A stretch of 16,864 bases of DNA from JBHEKP01 sp041859375 (GCA_041859375.1 JBHEKP010000278.1:1-16864), one strand, 5' to 3'. Counted from the first letter of the stretch, positions 1-8,585 are shown. The notes: generated by a model not told the origin, from the letters alone. Numbers and translations: made by a program.

Positions 1-1455
1 ATCCCCCCCATTCCCGTTCGGGTGGACGGAAAAAACTATCTGACACAGCCCGTCACGGTTGAGGTGACCGACGCCGTGCAGCCTTCCGGCGCGGGTCAGG
101 GCGGTGGTGAAATTACGGTGGACGCGCTTGCTTTTGTGGAAAGCGCCGTCGACAAGACGGAGGTGTTCCAGGGGGAATCGGTGACGCTGACCCTGCGTGT
201 GTATGTTTTGGATGAAAACGGCGTCAACCTAGAGGGGCCGCGCACCATACCCATGCCCGCCCTGCAGGGATTTTATTCCGGGCAGCAGTCCCAGCAGAAC
301 ACACGCGCCGTGAAGAACGGCCGCAACTACCGGGTCAACGAGATCACCCAGAAACTTTTCCCCACAATGCCGGGAGCCCTCACAATTGATTCCTGGAGCT
401 GGCAGGGTGTCGTTTACTGGCCGTCACAGAACATGTTCCGCCAGTCTTCGGCGGTGCGCGACTTTTTCACCCCCCCAATCACAATCAACGCAACACCCCT
501 TCCCGACCGCCCGTCGGACTTCTCCGGCGCTGTCGGCAAATACAGCATCAGGGGGGAGTTGCCGGCCCGTGAAATGATGCAGGGGGTGCCGGTGAAATGG
601 CGCATAACCATCCAGGGCGAGGGGAATCCCGACGCCGTGGGCGCGCCGAAACTGCCCGATGTGCCCTGGGCGCATCTGGCGGGGCCCGAAGTGGAGATGA
701 AACCGGACGGGACCAACGGGGAACCCGCAAAATATTTCACCTACACGCTCACACCGCTTGAAACCGGCGAGCACACCCTGCCGCAGGTTTCGTTTGTCTT
801 CTTCGCGCCCATCATAAAGAACTACAAGACCGAATCAACCCCCGAGGTGAAAGTCAGCGTGCTGCCGGCCCAGGACGCCGAACCCATGGTGGCCATTGGC
901 GGCTCCGCGGAGGAGAAGCGCGCAAGCGTTGAGCTTCTCAACGACGACTTCTACCCGATAATCACTGAAACGGCGGAATTGGGTCCCGCCGGAAGCCGGA
1001 GTGTGCGGTCCGTGTTGTTCATCATGGGCATGGTCCTCCCCCCCGTGCTGTTTGCGGTGTTCGCCCTGGTGCTGCGAAAACGGCGTCGGCTGGATTCCGA
1101 TGAGGCCTACAAGCGCCGCTATTACGCCTGGGACCGCTTTACGGGACGTTTGAACGGGGCGTCGGGTTCCGCCTCCCTTGCGGACACCCTTTATCAGGCA
1201 CTCTCAGAGTACGTCGCGGATTCGCTGGGCCTTCCCGGCGCGGGCCTCACTTCCGTTGAAATACGCGGCGCGCTGGAAAAGGCCGGCGTGGAACAGGCGC
1301 TAGCGCAGAGTTGCGCGGACATGCTGCGCGCCTGTGAGCGTGCCCGGTATGCGGGGGATTCCTTCACGGGCGACGAGGAGGAGGCGCTGTTGAGCGGTGC
1401 TCGCCATGTGGCGGAAAAATTGCGCCGTGAATTTAAAAAGGAGGCAAAACAATGA
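1..1455 (+). CDS. batD: BatD family protein (5' partial)
   Basis: The frame is open from base 1, so the gene begins upstream. A GTG at 22 is only an internal Val codon. The 484 residues in view show BatD architecture. An extracytoplasmic beta-rich repeat starts near residue 40 (VDALAFVESAVDK, then a V-x-QGESVTLTLRVY pattern). A second repeat, near 180-290, contains the ITIQGEGNP signature and ends in the GEHTLPQVSFVFFAP segment. One transmembrane helix (about 337-358) is followed by KRRRR-like basic residues and a cytoplasmic helical tail of about 125 residues. Bat proteins are linked to aerotolerance and envelope stress in Bacteroides and Leptospira, but their biochemistry is unsettled. The ATGA overlap with batE supports translational coupling. 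BatA/B-type VWA proteins and a MoxR ATPase would be expected just upstream, outside the window. The missing signal peptide reflects the window edge. Confidence 0.88.
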   Translation: MPPIPVRVDGKNYLTQPVTVEVTDAVQPSGAGQGGGEITVDALAFVESAVDKTEVFQGESVTLTLRVYVLDENGVNLEGPRTIPMPALQGFYSGQQSQQNTRAVKNGRNYRVNEITQKLFPTMPGALTIDSWSWQGVVYWPSQNMFRQSSAVRDFFTPPITINATPLPDRPSDFSGAVGKYSIRGELPAREMMQGVPVKWRITIQGEGNPDAVGAPKLPDVPWAHLAGPEVEMKPDGTNGEPAKYFTYTLTPLETGEHTLPQVSFVFFAPIIKNYKTESTPEVKVSVLPAQDAEPMVAIGGSAEEKRASVELLNDDFYPIITETAELGPAGSRSVRSVLFIMGMVLPPVLFAVFALVLRKRRRLDSDEAYKRRYYAWDRFTGRLNGASGSASLADTLYQALSEYVADSLGLPGAGLTSVEIRGALEKAGVEQALAQSCADMLRACERARYAGDSFTGDEEEALLSGARHVAEKLRREFKKEAKQ

Positions 1456-2228
1456 GCCTGCTTTTGGGGTTTGTTCTGTGCTGCGCCGCATCCACCTACC
1501 AGGAGTCCTTTGACGGCGCCAACGCCGCCCACCAGAAGGGCGCATACGCCGAGGCGGCTGCGGAATATGGAAGGCTTGCCGGTTCCGGCGGGGAAAATGC
1601 GGATGTGTATTACAACATGGGGAACACCATGGCGCGCATGGGGAAGCCGGGCGCGGCGATTGCCTGCTATGAAAAAGCCCTGCAACTGGCGCCGGCGCAC
1701 GAACCCGCGAGGCATAATCTTGAGAAGATGCTCGAAAACACAAAGCGTAATCTCGCCAAACCCCTTCCGCCTGACTGGCAGCAGGCCCTGCTTTTCTGGC
1801 ACGAAAATCTCACCCTGTCCGCCGTTTCTGTGCTGGCGCTGTCGCTTTGGCTCGCGTTTTGGGTTGTTGCGGCGCTCAGGGTGTGGCGTCCCCTCCCCTG
1901 GCTTCGTCCCGTTGCGGCCGTCTGCTGTCTTTTGGCGGTTGTGGCCGTCTGCTCGGTCTGGGTGAAGGCAAACCCCGCGCCACTGGCGGTTGCGACCCGT
2001 TCGGAAGTTCCCGTGTTTTTTGGAAAAAACCAGGACGAACCGCCCCGTTTCATGCTTTACGAGGGGGATCGCGCCGCGCCTGAAAGAATCGAGGGCGATT
2101 GGGTGTTGCTTTCCACGGCGGGCGGCGAGCGTGGATGGGCCCGCCGTTCCACCCTGGCGCTTGTGACCGGCCGGGGGCTTGAGTTGGAGATGGATGGCGA
2201 AGGCAGCGAAAGCGGCAAAGGTTCGTGA
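1452..2228 (+). CDS. batE: BatE-like TPR membrane protein with C-terminal SH3-like domain
   Basis: 258 residues. The start ATG overlaps the batD stop (ATGA) and has an AAGGAGG ribosome site at 1438-1444, 7 bases upstream. A short hydrophobic N-terminus (LLLGFVLCCAAS) looks like a signal or lipoprotein-like leader. TPR units follow at about residues 17-95 (GAYAEAAAEYGRLA, then ADVYYNMGNTMARMGKPGAAIACYEKALQLAP). Two hydrophobic helices lie at about 117-140 and 148-168. A C-terminal SH3-like segment at about 178-240 includes the EGDWVLLSTAGGERGWARRS pattern. TPR plus paired membrane helices plus SH3-like tail, directly after BatD, is the usual BatE layout. The TPR probably acts as a scaffold for the Bat complex on the outer face of the inner membrane; that role is inferred from the family. 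The stop shares one base with the glnD start (TGATG). Confidence 0.85.
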   Translation: MSLLLGFVLCCAASTYQESFDGANAAHQKGAYAEAAAEYGRLAGSGGENADVYYNMGNTMARMGKPGAAIACYEKALQLAPAHEPARHNLEKMLENTKRNLAKPLPPDWQQALLFWHENLTLSAVSVLALSLWLAFWVVAALRVWRPLPWLRPVAAVCCLLAVVAVCSVWVKANPAPLAVATRSEVPVFFGKNQDEPPRFMLYEGDRAAPERIEGDWVLLSTAGGERGWARRSTLALVTGRGLELEMDGEGSESGKGS

Positions 2229-4945
2229 TGACTACCGAAACAACAGAAAACATGCTTGACCTCGCGGAAATGGCCCGGCAGGATCCCGTCCGGTTCCGGG
2301 GAATTTCCTATGAGCAGTGCGTGCAGTCTGTGCGCGCCCATCTTGAGGCCGAGCGCCAGCGTCTGCGCGGGCAGCATAATTCCGGCGTGTCCGGCCACAA
2401 CACCCTGCGCGGTTTCACCTCCCTGTGCGATTCCATTGTCAAATCCGCCGCCGCGTTCGCGCTCAGCCGATGCAAAAACCCCCAGATTCTGCTTTCCCGC
2501 GTCTCCATCTGCGCGCTCGGGGGGTATGGACGGGGCGAAATGAGCCCCTGCTCCGATTTGGACGTGTCGCTGCTCTTTGACAACGTCTTTGACAGCGAGA
2601 TTGAAGCGGTGAACGGTTTCCTCACCCCGTTTTTCTGGGACATCGGCCTCCATGCCGGATACACCCTGCACAGCGTGCGCGAGGCCGCCGAACTGGCTGT
2701 GAAGGATCCGCGCGTTTTCACCAGTTACGCCCAGGCCCGGCTGGTTGTCGGTGACAACACGACACTGGGCAGGCTGAAGCTTTCCCTTTCTGATCTCGGC
2801 GATCAGGCGCGCTCCTCCGTGATGCGGTATGTGCGCCAGCGGGAAAACCGCATGGAACTCCCGCCCGAACACCGCGACGTCTTTGCGCTGGAGCCGAACA
2901 TCAAGGAGAGCGCGGGCGGGCTCCGCGATTTCCATGCCGGGCTTTGGATGATAATAATCACCCACGGCGCAATGGGCCTGGACGACATGGCGCGGCTTGG
3001 CCATGTGACCCCAGTGGAGCATCTTGAGCTGCTGGACGGGCTTGATTTTCTGTGGCGCGTCAGGAACGAGCTGCACTTTCACACGGGACGCGAGGAGGAC
3101 CGGCTGTCCTTTGCGATGCAGCGCCATGCGGCGCGCTTCTTTGGCTATGGCGACGACTCGGCGGGCGCGGTGGTGCGGTTCATGGAGGATTACTACCAGG
3201 CGGCCTCCTCGGTGAGGCGCTTCCTGCAAATCGCCGCGCGAATCTGCGACCAGGCCCCCATGTCGGAGATGTTTGTGCAGCACCCGGCGGGGCGCTCAAA
3301 AATCACCGTGTATTCGGGGCATTTGTGCGTTGACCCCTCGGACAAAAACTGGTTCGCGGAAAACCCCACCCGCCTCATGGAGATATTCTGGGAGTGCGCG
3401 CGGCGCACAACGCCCCTTGCCCCCTCCACCGGGCACTGGGTGAGGAATTCCCTGGGGCTTGTCAACGACGCGTTCCGCAGCAATGACGTGGTGAGGCGCT
3501 ATTTCATCGCCATTTGCAACCGTCCGCTCCAGGCGGGGGCCGCGCTGCGAGAGGCCGCCGGCTCAGGCCTGCTTGGGGCGTACCTGCCCGAATATGAGGC
3601 GATCAGGGGGGTGCTGTGCTACGAGGACTTCCACAGCTTCCCGGTGGACGAGCACACCCTGCGCGCCCTGGAGGCGCTTGGGCAAATCCCCAGGATGAAG
3701 GGTGACGTGGCGATGTTCCTCTACCGGGTCCTTGAGAGGGTCCGTGATCCGCATGTGCTCGTGCTTGCCGTCCTGCTCCATGACCTGGGGAAGGTGGCCG
3801 GGGAAATCCATGTGGCCGAGGGGGCGCGCATCGCCGGTGAGATATGCGCGCGCATCAACCTTTCCGAATACGACACACAGCGCATCGTTTATCTCGTGAA
3901 CAACCACATGGCAATGTCCGACATCGCCTTCTACCGCGACACGGACGACATGGAAATCGTCCAGGCCTTTGCGCAGGGCGTGAAGACGGACGACATGCTG
4001 CGCATGCTCCTGCTGCTCACCTATGCCGATTTGAGCGCGGTGGGGCCGAACGTCTGGAATGAGTGGAAGGGCGCCCTCCTCATAAAGCTGTTTCTCAAGG
4101 CGGAGCGCATCCTGATGGGCCGGGATGACTTCTCGCCGGACGACGAATGGCTGGAGGCGAAGGGAAGAAAGGCGGTCGAGTCGCTTCCGGAAGAGCGCCG
4201 GGCCGCCATGGAAAACCACCTGCAAAGGCTCGGGGAGCGCTATCTGCTTGCGTTCTCGCCCGAACAGATGGCCCTCCACCTCGACTGTGTGGAGCAGGCG
4301 GCGTCCGACGGGCTCGCCCTTCGCTGTGTGGGCCACGAGGACACGGGCACCACGGAGGTGGTTGTCTGCACCCGCGACCGGCACGGGCTGTTTTCGGAGA
4401 TTGCGGGCTGTTTCACGGCGCAACTGGTCAGCGTGCAGAACGCGGTCCTCTTCACCCGCAGCGACGGCTGGGTGGTGGACTGTTTCATGGTTGAGGACGC
4501 GGCCAAGCACAGGCCGCTGACGCAGAACGAGCTTGACAGCGTGGGAAACCTGCTTCGGAAGGTCATCCTGGACGGCCATGATGTCCGCAAGCATGTGGAG
4601 AAGTCCAAGCACCGGCTCTTCGCGCTGCAGACGCCCCCGCTCGCGGTGAAAACCACGGTCGAACTCGACAATGACGCATCAAAGTCCGACACGGTCATAG
4701 ACATTGTGACCGGTGACCGCACGGGGCTGCTTTATGACATTTCGTCCACCCTCTCGGGGATGGGCATTGACTTTTCCACGGCCCACATCCGAACCGATGT
4801 GGGCCGGGTCCGCGACTCGTTTTACGTGCGCATGAACGGCAACAAAATCGAGGGGCACACCCTTCGGGACTTTGTGCGCCAGCGGCTGCTGGACGCCATC
4901 GGCCCGGTGGCCGCCATCGAAACAAGAGAGGAGAATGTGAAATGA
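2228..4945 (+). CDS. glnD: Bifunctional [protein-PII] uridylyltransferase / uridylyl-removing enzyme GlnD
   Basis: 905 residues, close to the roughly 890 of E. coli GlnD. I prefer ATG 2228 (AAAGG at 2217-2221, spacer 6) over an in-frame GTG at 2225. All four parts are present. The nucleotidyltransferase core at about 98-115 is GGYGRGE followed by SDLDVSLLF, with the metal-binding aspartates. The GlnD-specific helical region has EPNIKESAGGLRDFH near 225. The HD hydrolase domain has LLHDLGK near 515-522, a second His in GEIHVAEGA and a later NNHMAMSD. Two ACT domains start near 705 and 820 (RDRHGLFSEI and GDRTGLLYDI). The family uridylylates PII when glutamine is low and deuridylylates it when glutamine is high, which controls glutamine synthetase and NtrB/C. 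Both catalytic sites look intact. No PII gene is in view. Its position between bat genes and a Do protease is unusual. Confidence 0.96.
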   Translation: MTTETTENMLDLAEMARQDPVRFRGISYEQCVQSVRAHLEAERQRLRGQHNSGVSGHNTLRGFTSLCDSIVKSAAAFALSRCKNPQILLSRVSICALGGYGRGEMSPCSDLDVSLLFDNVFDSEIEAVNGFLTPFFWDIGLHAGYTLHSVREAAELAVKDPRVFTSYAQARLVVGDNTTLGRLKLSLSDLGDQARSSVMRYVRQRENRMELPPEHRDVFALEPNIKESAGGLRDFHAGLWMIIITHGAMGLDDMARLGHVTPVEHLELLDGLDFLWRVRNELHFHTGREEDRLSFAMQRHAARFFGYGDDSAGAVVRFMEDYYQAASSVRRFLQIAARICDQAPMSEMFVQHPAGRSKITVYSGHLCVDPSDKNWFAENPTRLMEIFWECARRTTPLAPSTGHWVRNSLGLVNDAFRSNDVVRRYFIAICNRPLQAGAALREAAGSGLLGAYLPEYEAIRGVLCYEDFHSFPVDEHTLRALEALGQIPRMKGDVAMFLYRVLERVRDPHVLVLAVLLHDLGKVAGEIHVAEGARIAGEICARINLSEYDTQRIVYLVNNHMAMSDIAFYRDTDDMEIVQAFAQGVKTDDMLRMLLLLTYADLSAVGPNVWNEWKGALLIKLFLKAERILMGRDDFSPDDEWLEAKGRKAVESLPEERRAAMENHLQRLGERYLLAFSPEQMALHLDCVEQAASDGLALRCVGHEDTGTTEVVVCTRDRHGLFSEIAGCFTAQLVSVQNAVLFTRSDGWVVDCFMVEDAAKHRPLTQNELDSVGNLLRKVILDGHDVRKHVEKSKHRLFALQTPPLAVKTTVELDNDASKSDTVIDIVTGDRTGLLYDISSTLSGMGIDFSTAHIRTDVGRVRDSFYVRMNGNKIEGHTLRDFVRQRLLDAIGPVAAIETREENVK

Positions 4946-6360
4946 AGACCAAGAACCTGTTTATTGCCGCGGCCGCCGCCGTCCTGACGGTGTGTGCGGG
5001 AATGGCCACGGCGCAGCAGTCCCTGCTTCACCAGATTCAGGGTGAATTTGTGGATCTGCACTCCAAGCTTCGCCCGTCGGTGGTCAACATCGACGTGCAG
5101 GGAAAGTCCGAGGATCAGGAGACGGGCGGCATGGAGGAGCTTTACCGCTTCTTCAACATGCCCATGCCCCAGCAGCAGGAACGCCCCCGCCAGCAAATCC
5201 GCCCGCACGGGACCGGCTCCGGGTTTGTCTATGACGACAAGGGGCACATCATCACCAACAACCATGTCGTGGAGGAGGCGGAAAAAATCACCGTCCGCTT
5301 CGAAAACGGCAAGGAGTATGAGGCGAAGGTGGTCGGCAACGATCCGGAAACCGATCTTGCCGTGATCAAAATCGAGCCGGACGGCCCCATTGCCCCGCTT
5401 CCCCTGGGCGATTCGGACACGGTGAAGGTGGGCGAATTCGCGATTGCCGTGGGCAGCCCGCGCGGATTCGAGGGCTCAATGTCCTACGGGCACATCAGCG
5501 CGCTCGGGCGCGAGGGCCTGGCCGGACTGGCCATGCAGGGGCTGACCTTCCAGAATTTCATCCAGACGGACGCCGCCATCAACCTTGGGAACAGCGGCGG
5601 CCCCCTGTGCAACATTGACGGCGAGGTTATCGGCATCAACACCGCCATCGTGTTCGGGGCCAATTCCATCGGCTTCGCAATCCCGATCAACACCGCAAAG
5701 GCGACAATTCCCGATTTGATCGAGAAGGGCAGGATTTCGCGGGGGTATCTCGGGGTCTCCATTGAGGACGCGAAGAACTTCTCCGATGTTCCCACCCTGG
5801 AGCTTCCCGACACCAACGGCGCGGTGGTCAGACAGGTGCAGCCGGACACCCCCGCCGCCAACGCGGGCATCAAGACCTACGATGTGATTCGCAAGGTCAA
5901 CGGCGAGCCGGTGGCCACGGCCAACGAGCTGGTGCGCAAGATTTCATCCTTCGCCCCCGGAACCACCGTGACCCTTGAGGTGTGGCGCGACAAGCAGGCG
6001 CAGAACATCGAGGTCAACCTCACCGAGCGCAATGTGGTGCCCAACACGCGCGCCGAGGACAAGAGCGCGCTGGGCGTCAAGGTTCAGGATCTGAACCCCT
6101 CGCTGCTTGAGCGCATGGGTCTCAAGGCCGGCGTGAAGGGGGTGCTCGTGACCGAGGTCGAGCCCGGAAGCCCCGCAGAGGAGGCGCGCCTGATGCAGGG
6201 CGACATCATCATCGAGGTGGCACAGCAGCCCGTGGCGTCGGCTGCGGAATTCTTCTCCCTGGTGGACAAGAACGCCCAGCCCGGAAAGTCGCTCCTCGTG
6301 CGCTTCACCCGCGGCGACAATGAACCGGACATCACCGTGATTCGCGTTCCCAAGGAGTAG
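4942..6360 (+). CDS. htrA: Periplasmic Do-family serine protease (HtrA/DegP/DegQ type)
   Basis: 472 residues. The start ATG overlaps the glnD stop (ATGA), with AGGAG at 4929-4933, spacer 8. A signal peptide covers about residues 1-25, with likely cleavage after the ATA/AQQ region. The trypsin-like domain carries the catalytic triad: His108 in TNNHVV, Asp138 in ETDLAVIK, Ser218 in NLGNSGGPL. A Pro/Gln-rich stretch near 70-85 (MPQQQERPRQQ) corresponds to the LA loop, which is usually flexible. PDZ1 starts near 266 (RGYLGVSI) and PDZ2 near 377 (LGVKVQDL), so this is the two-PDZ architecture of DegP/DegQ rather than DegS. The family degrades or chaperones misfolded envelope proteins. Coupling to the Bat genes fits envelope quality control. 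It is the last gene before a strong terminator. DegP versus DegQ cannot be decided from the sequence alone. Confidence 0.95.
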   Translation: MKTKNLFIAAAAAVLTVCAGMATAQQSLLHQIQGEFVDLHSKLRPSVVNIDVQGKSEDQETGGMEELYRFFNMPMPQQQERPRQQIRPHGTGSGFVYDDKGHIITNNHVVEEAEKITVRFENGKEYEAKVVGNDPETDLAVIKIEPDGPIAPLPLGDSDTVKVGEFAIAVGSPRGFEGSMSYGHISALGREGLAGLAMQGLTFQNFIQTDAAINLGNSGGPLCNIDGEVIGINTAIVFGANSIGFAIPINTAKATIPDLIEKGRISRGYLGVSIEDAKNFSDVPTLELPDTNGAVVRQVQPDTPAANAGIKTYDVIRKVNGEPVATANELVRKISSFAPGTTVTLEVWRDKQAQNIEVNLTERNVVPNTRAEDKSALGVKVQDLNPSLLERMGLKAGVKGVLVTEVEPGSPAEEARLMQGDIIIEVAQQPVASAAEFFSLVDKNAQPGKSLLVRFTRGDNEPDITVIRVPKE

Positions 6361-6377
6361 CCTGTATTTGGTCAACG

Positions 6378-6417
6378 GCGGGGCGCGGCTGGAACGGCCG
6401 CGCCCCGTTTTGTTTTT
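6378..6417 (+). terminator. Intrinsic terminator of the bat-glnD-htrA run
   Basis: A perfect 10-bp GC stem pairs GGGGCGCGGC (6380-6389) with GCCGCGCCCC (6397-6406) around a 7-base loop. C6379-G6407 and a G-U pair extend it. The T-rich tract GTTTTGTTTTT (6407-6417) follows. It lies 17 bases after the htrA stop, so the operon ends here and the aldo/keto reductase is transcribed separately. Confidence 0.93.
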
Positions 6418-6462
6418 CCGGGGATTGCCGGTACAATTACACGAACAGGAGAAATGAAACGA

Positions 6463-7458
6463 ATGCGTTACCGATTGCTCGACGGGACCGGATGGAATGT
6501 GTCGGCGGTCTCTTTCGGTGCCTGGCAGTTGGGCGATGAAACCTTTTGGGGGAGGGATGACGAGGCGGATGCCGAGGCGGCGGTGCGGTGCGCGCTGGAC
6601 TGCGGCGTCAACCTCTTTGACACCGCGGAGATGTACGGCGACGGCGAGTCGGAACGGGTGCTTGGCGCGGCGCTCGGCGCGGATCATGCGCGCGTGCACA
6701 TCGCCACCAAGGTTTCCCCGGAAAACTGCGCCCCGGACAGGTTGAGAAATTCCTGCGAGCAAAGCCTCCGCCGTCTTGGCAGGGACTGGATAGACCTTTA
6801 CCAGGTGCATTGGCCCTGCCGTGATGTGTCATTTGATTCCGTCCAGGAAACCATGGAAACGCTCAGGCAGGAGGGAAAAATTCGCGCGGTGGGGGTGTCG
6901 AATTTCGGGGTCGGGGACATGGGGGCGTGGATGGCGTCGGGAAAACCGACAACAAACCAGATTGGTTACAACCTGCTTTTTCGCGCGCCTGAATACGGGT
7001 TGATTCCGGAATGCCGCAGGAATGGCATCGGTGTCCTCGCCTACATGCCCCTCATGCAGGGGTTGCTGGCGGGAAGGTATGAGGCCGTGGCGGACATTCC
7101 GATGCTGCGCAGGCGGACAAGGCACTTCTCCTCCGCACGGTCGGGCACCCGGCACGGCGAGTCCGGACATGAGGATCTCCTGATGGACACGGTGCTTGAT
7201 CTCCGTGATTTCGCCGAGGCAATCGGGATTCCCATGGCCACCATGTGCCTTTCATGGCTGGTTGCCCAGCCGGGGGTCACTTCCGTGGTGCTGGGGGCAA
7301 GAAACGAGCGCCAGCTTCGGGGGAACCTCGAGGCGGCGGATCTATACATCGGTCCGGCTGCCGTGGCGCAGCTTAATGAGATAACCTACCCCCTGAAACG
7401 GGCGATGGGACAGAACTGCGACATGTGGCAGTCGGAGGGGGATTCGCGCGTCCGCTGA
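6463..7458 (+). CDS. Aldo/keto reductase
   Basis: 331 residues from ATG 6463. An upstream ATG at 6454 is in frame but only 2 bases from the AGGAG at 6447-6451. The 6463 start has an 11-base spacer and gives the N-terminus MRYRLLDGTGWNVSAVSFG, which matches the usual family beginning. The (beta/alpha)8 catalytic tetrad is visible: Asp53 and Tyr58 in NLFDTAEMYGDGESE, Lys83 in IATKVS, His116 in YQVHWP. The C-terminal cofactor segment is VTSVVLGARNERQLRGNL, typical of NADP(H)-binding AKRs. The family reduces carbonyl substrates or oxidises alcohols in the cytoplasm. The physiological substrate cannot be told from sequence. It sits alone between the htrA terminator and a convergent kinase gene, with stop codons only 11 bases apart and no recognisable terminator between them. 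Confidence 0.93.
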   Translation: MRYRLLDGTGWNVSAVSFGAWQLGDETFWGRDDEADAEAAVRCALDCGVNLFDTAEMYGDGESERVLGAALGADHARVHIATKVSPENCAPDRLRNSCEQSLRRLGRDWIDLYQVHWPCRDVSFDSVQETMETLRQEGKIRAVGVSNFGVGDMGAWMASGKPTTNQIGYNLLFRAPEYGLIPECRRNGIGVLAYMPLMQGLLAGRYEAVADIPMLRRRTRHFSSARSGTRHGESGHEDLLMDTVLDLRDFAEAIGIPMATMCLSWLVAQPGVTSVVLGARNERQLRGNLEAADLYIGPAAVAQLNEITYPLKRAMGQNCDMWQSEGDSRVR

Positions 7459-7469
7459 GGGTCGCGCGC

Positions 7470-8474
7470 CTATTCGCCCCAGCGCGCCCTGCGCGAGCGG
7501 TCGGCAAGCCACTGGGTTTGCGCGTCCAAAATGGCCATCCACTGCGCCGGTGAGTATCCCGCCACCCTGCCCCCCTGCTGCGGGGTCTGGTAGCACACGG
7601 TGGTCACGTGCTTGACGCCGACCGCGTAATAGAGGGCAACCCGTTCCGCGTAGGAAAGGGTGCGGTGGGTCTCATAGGCCTTGAGGAGGGTTTCCGTGCG
7701 GAAGGCCATTTTCTCCTCGCTGGTGGTCGTGCGGATGCAAAGGTTTGAAACGGCGTAGGATATGTCCTCAAGGTAGCAACCGTCGCCGGCAAACTCAAGA
7801 TCAATGATGGCCATCAGGTTCTCGCCGTCGAAAAGCAGGTTGCCCCCGTGCCAGTCGCCGTGGATAAGGCCGGTTTCAAAGGCATAGCGCTTGTCGATGT
7901 CAAGTATCTGCGCGGCCCCGTGGAGGAAACGGACGATGTTGTTGCAGTGGCCGACGGTTTTCTCGTCGTTGCGCTCCTGCAGCGCCATCTGAAAAAACTT
8001 CTCAAAGGTTTCCCTGGGCACCTCGCTGAACCGCCATTTCCGCGCATCGCGCGGCGGCACCGGAATGCCCTGGCACACCTGATGGAAACGGCCAAGCGCG
8101 GATCCGGACACCTCAAGGGTGGCCTCGCTCACCGACATGCAGTAACCGTAGATGAATTCCTGAAGTTCGAGGCACCAAGTGTCCTGGATTACAAAGGTGC
8201 GCCCTTCCCTGGTCGGCTGGATTCGGGCAACGGGAAGGTTGTTTTCAGCCAAATGACGGGACAGGCTGTGCTGAAAATAGAGCGAATCCACTGTGGGGAC
8301 GTCGTTGCGGTAAGTCTTTGCAAGAAAACGGCCAAGCGACGTGTCCACCACCATTTTGCGGTGGCGGCGCTGATGGGTGGTCTCAAGTTGTTGGGGCGTG
8401 CCCACCTCGCCGAGGTCATAATTTTCCCTTATGACTTCGCCGATGATTTCAAGACCTGTCAGTTTGGTGTCCAA
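7470..8474 (-). CDS. Phosphotransferase of the aminoglycoside-phosphotransferase/CotS-like kinase fold, substrate unknown
   Basis: 334 residues. The catalytic loop is HGDWHGGN (His205, Asp207, Asn212). The metal-binding acidic residue is Asp225 in AIIDLEFAG, and a candidate ATP-binding lysine is Lys53 in GRFLAKTY. These are the hallmarks of the APH/choline kinase/homoserine kinase II fold. The segment DLEFAGDGCYLEDISYAVSN is common in homoserine-kinase-like and CotS-like members. Family members phosphorylate a small-molecule hydroxyl using ATP. I cannot name the substrate, and antibiotic resistance should not be assumed. The start at 8474 is a TTG with only a poor AAGG about 13 bases upstream. 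A stop codon closes the frame 18 bases above, so the N-terminus is bounded but uncertain. The gene faces away from cysI across a 272-bp divergent region and converges on the aldo/keto reductase. Confidence 0.85.
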   Translation of the reverse strand: MDTKLTGLEIIGEVIRENYDLGEVGTPQQLETTHQRRHRKMVVDTSLGRFLAKTYRNDVPTVDSLYFQHSLSRHLAENNLPVARIQPTREGRTFVIQDTWCLELQEFIYGYCMSVSEATLEVSGSALGRFHQVCQGIPVPPRDARKWRFSEVPRETFEKFFQMALQERNDEKTVGHCNNIVRFLHGAAQILDIDKRYAFETGLIHGDWHGGNLLFDGENLMAIIDLEFAGDGCYLEDISYAVSNLCIRTTTSEEKMAFRTETLLKAYETHRTLSYAERVALYYAVGVKHVTTVCYQTPQQGGRVAGYSPAQWMAILDAQTQWLADRSRRARWGE

Positions 8475-8529
8475 TGGTGCGCCAATGCCTTAATAAAGAC
8501 GAAAATTGGGTAAAAAAACACCCATAAAT

Positions 8530-8540
8530 CTCCCTGGGAG
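8530..8540. repeat. Short perfect palindrome CTCCC-T-GGGAG
   Basis: An 11-base inverted repeat with a central T lies in the divergent region, 56 bases upstream of the kinase start and 7 bases before the TTGGTC element. Its position and symmetry would suit an operator or a small RNA hairpin in a kinase leader. Nothing identifies a binding protein. Confidence 0.35.
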
Positions 8541-8546
8541 CATAAG

Positions 8547-8575
8547 TTGGTCTTTTGCTAGGGTTGATATAGAAT
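8547..8575 (+). promoter_or_regulatory. Candidate upstream (distal) promoter of cysI
   Basis: TTGGTC at 8547-8552 and TAGAAT at 8570-8575 are separated by 17 bases. The -10 matches the sigma-70 consensus at 5 of 6 positions and the -35 at 3 of 6. Transcription would begin near 8582 and give a leader of about 165 bases that covers the inverted repeats at 8586-8660. This is a pattern match only. Confidence 0.35.
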
Positions 8576-8585
8576 ACTCCAGAGA

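Noticed and set aside
2057..3283. Long minus-strand open frame (408 codons) opposite glnD
   Set aside because: It lies fully antisense to conserved GlnD domains, has a His/Arg/Pro-biased composition typical of GC-rich shadow frames, and no recognisable domain.
3563..4612. Minus-strand open frame (349 codons) opposite the HD and ACT part of glnD
   Set aside because: It is antisense to clearly conserved coding sequence, with no motif and no ribosome site. It is explained by GC-rich codon bias.
5944..6810. Minus-strand open frame (288 codons) spanning the htrA end, the terminator and the start of the aldo/keto reductase
   Set aside because: It crosses a strong terminator and two well-supported genes, and shows no family signature.
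7470..8474. Aminoglycoside resistance gene
   Set aside because: Only the general kinase fold is recognisable. The sequence motifs are closer to homoserine-kinase-like and CotS-like members, and no resistance context is present.
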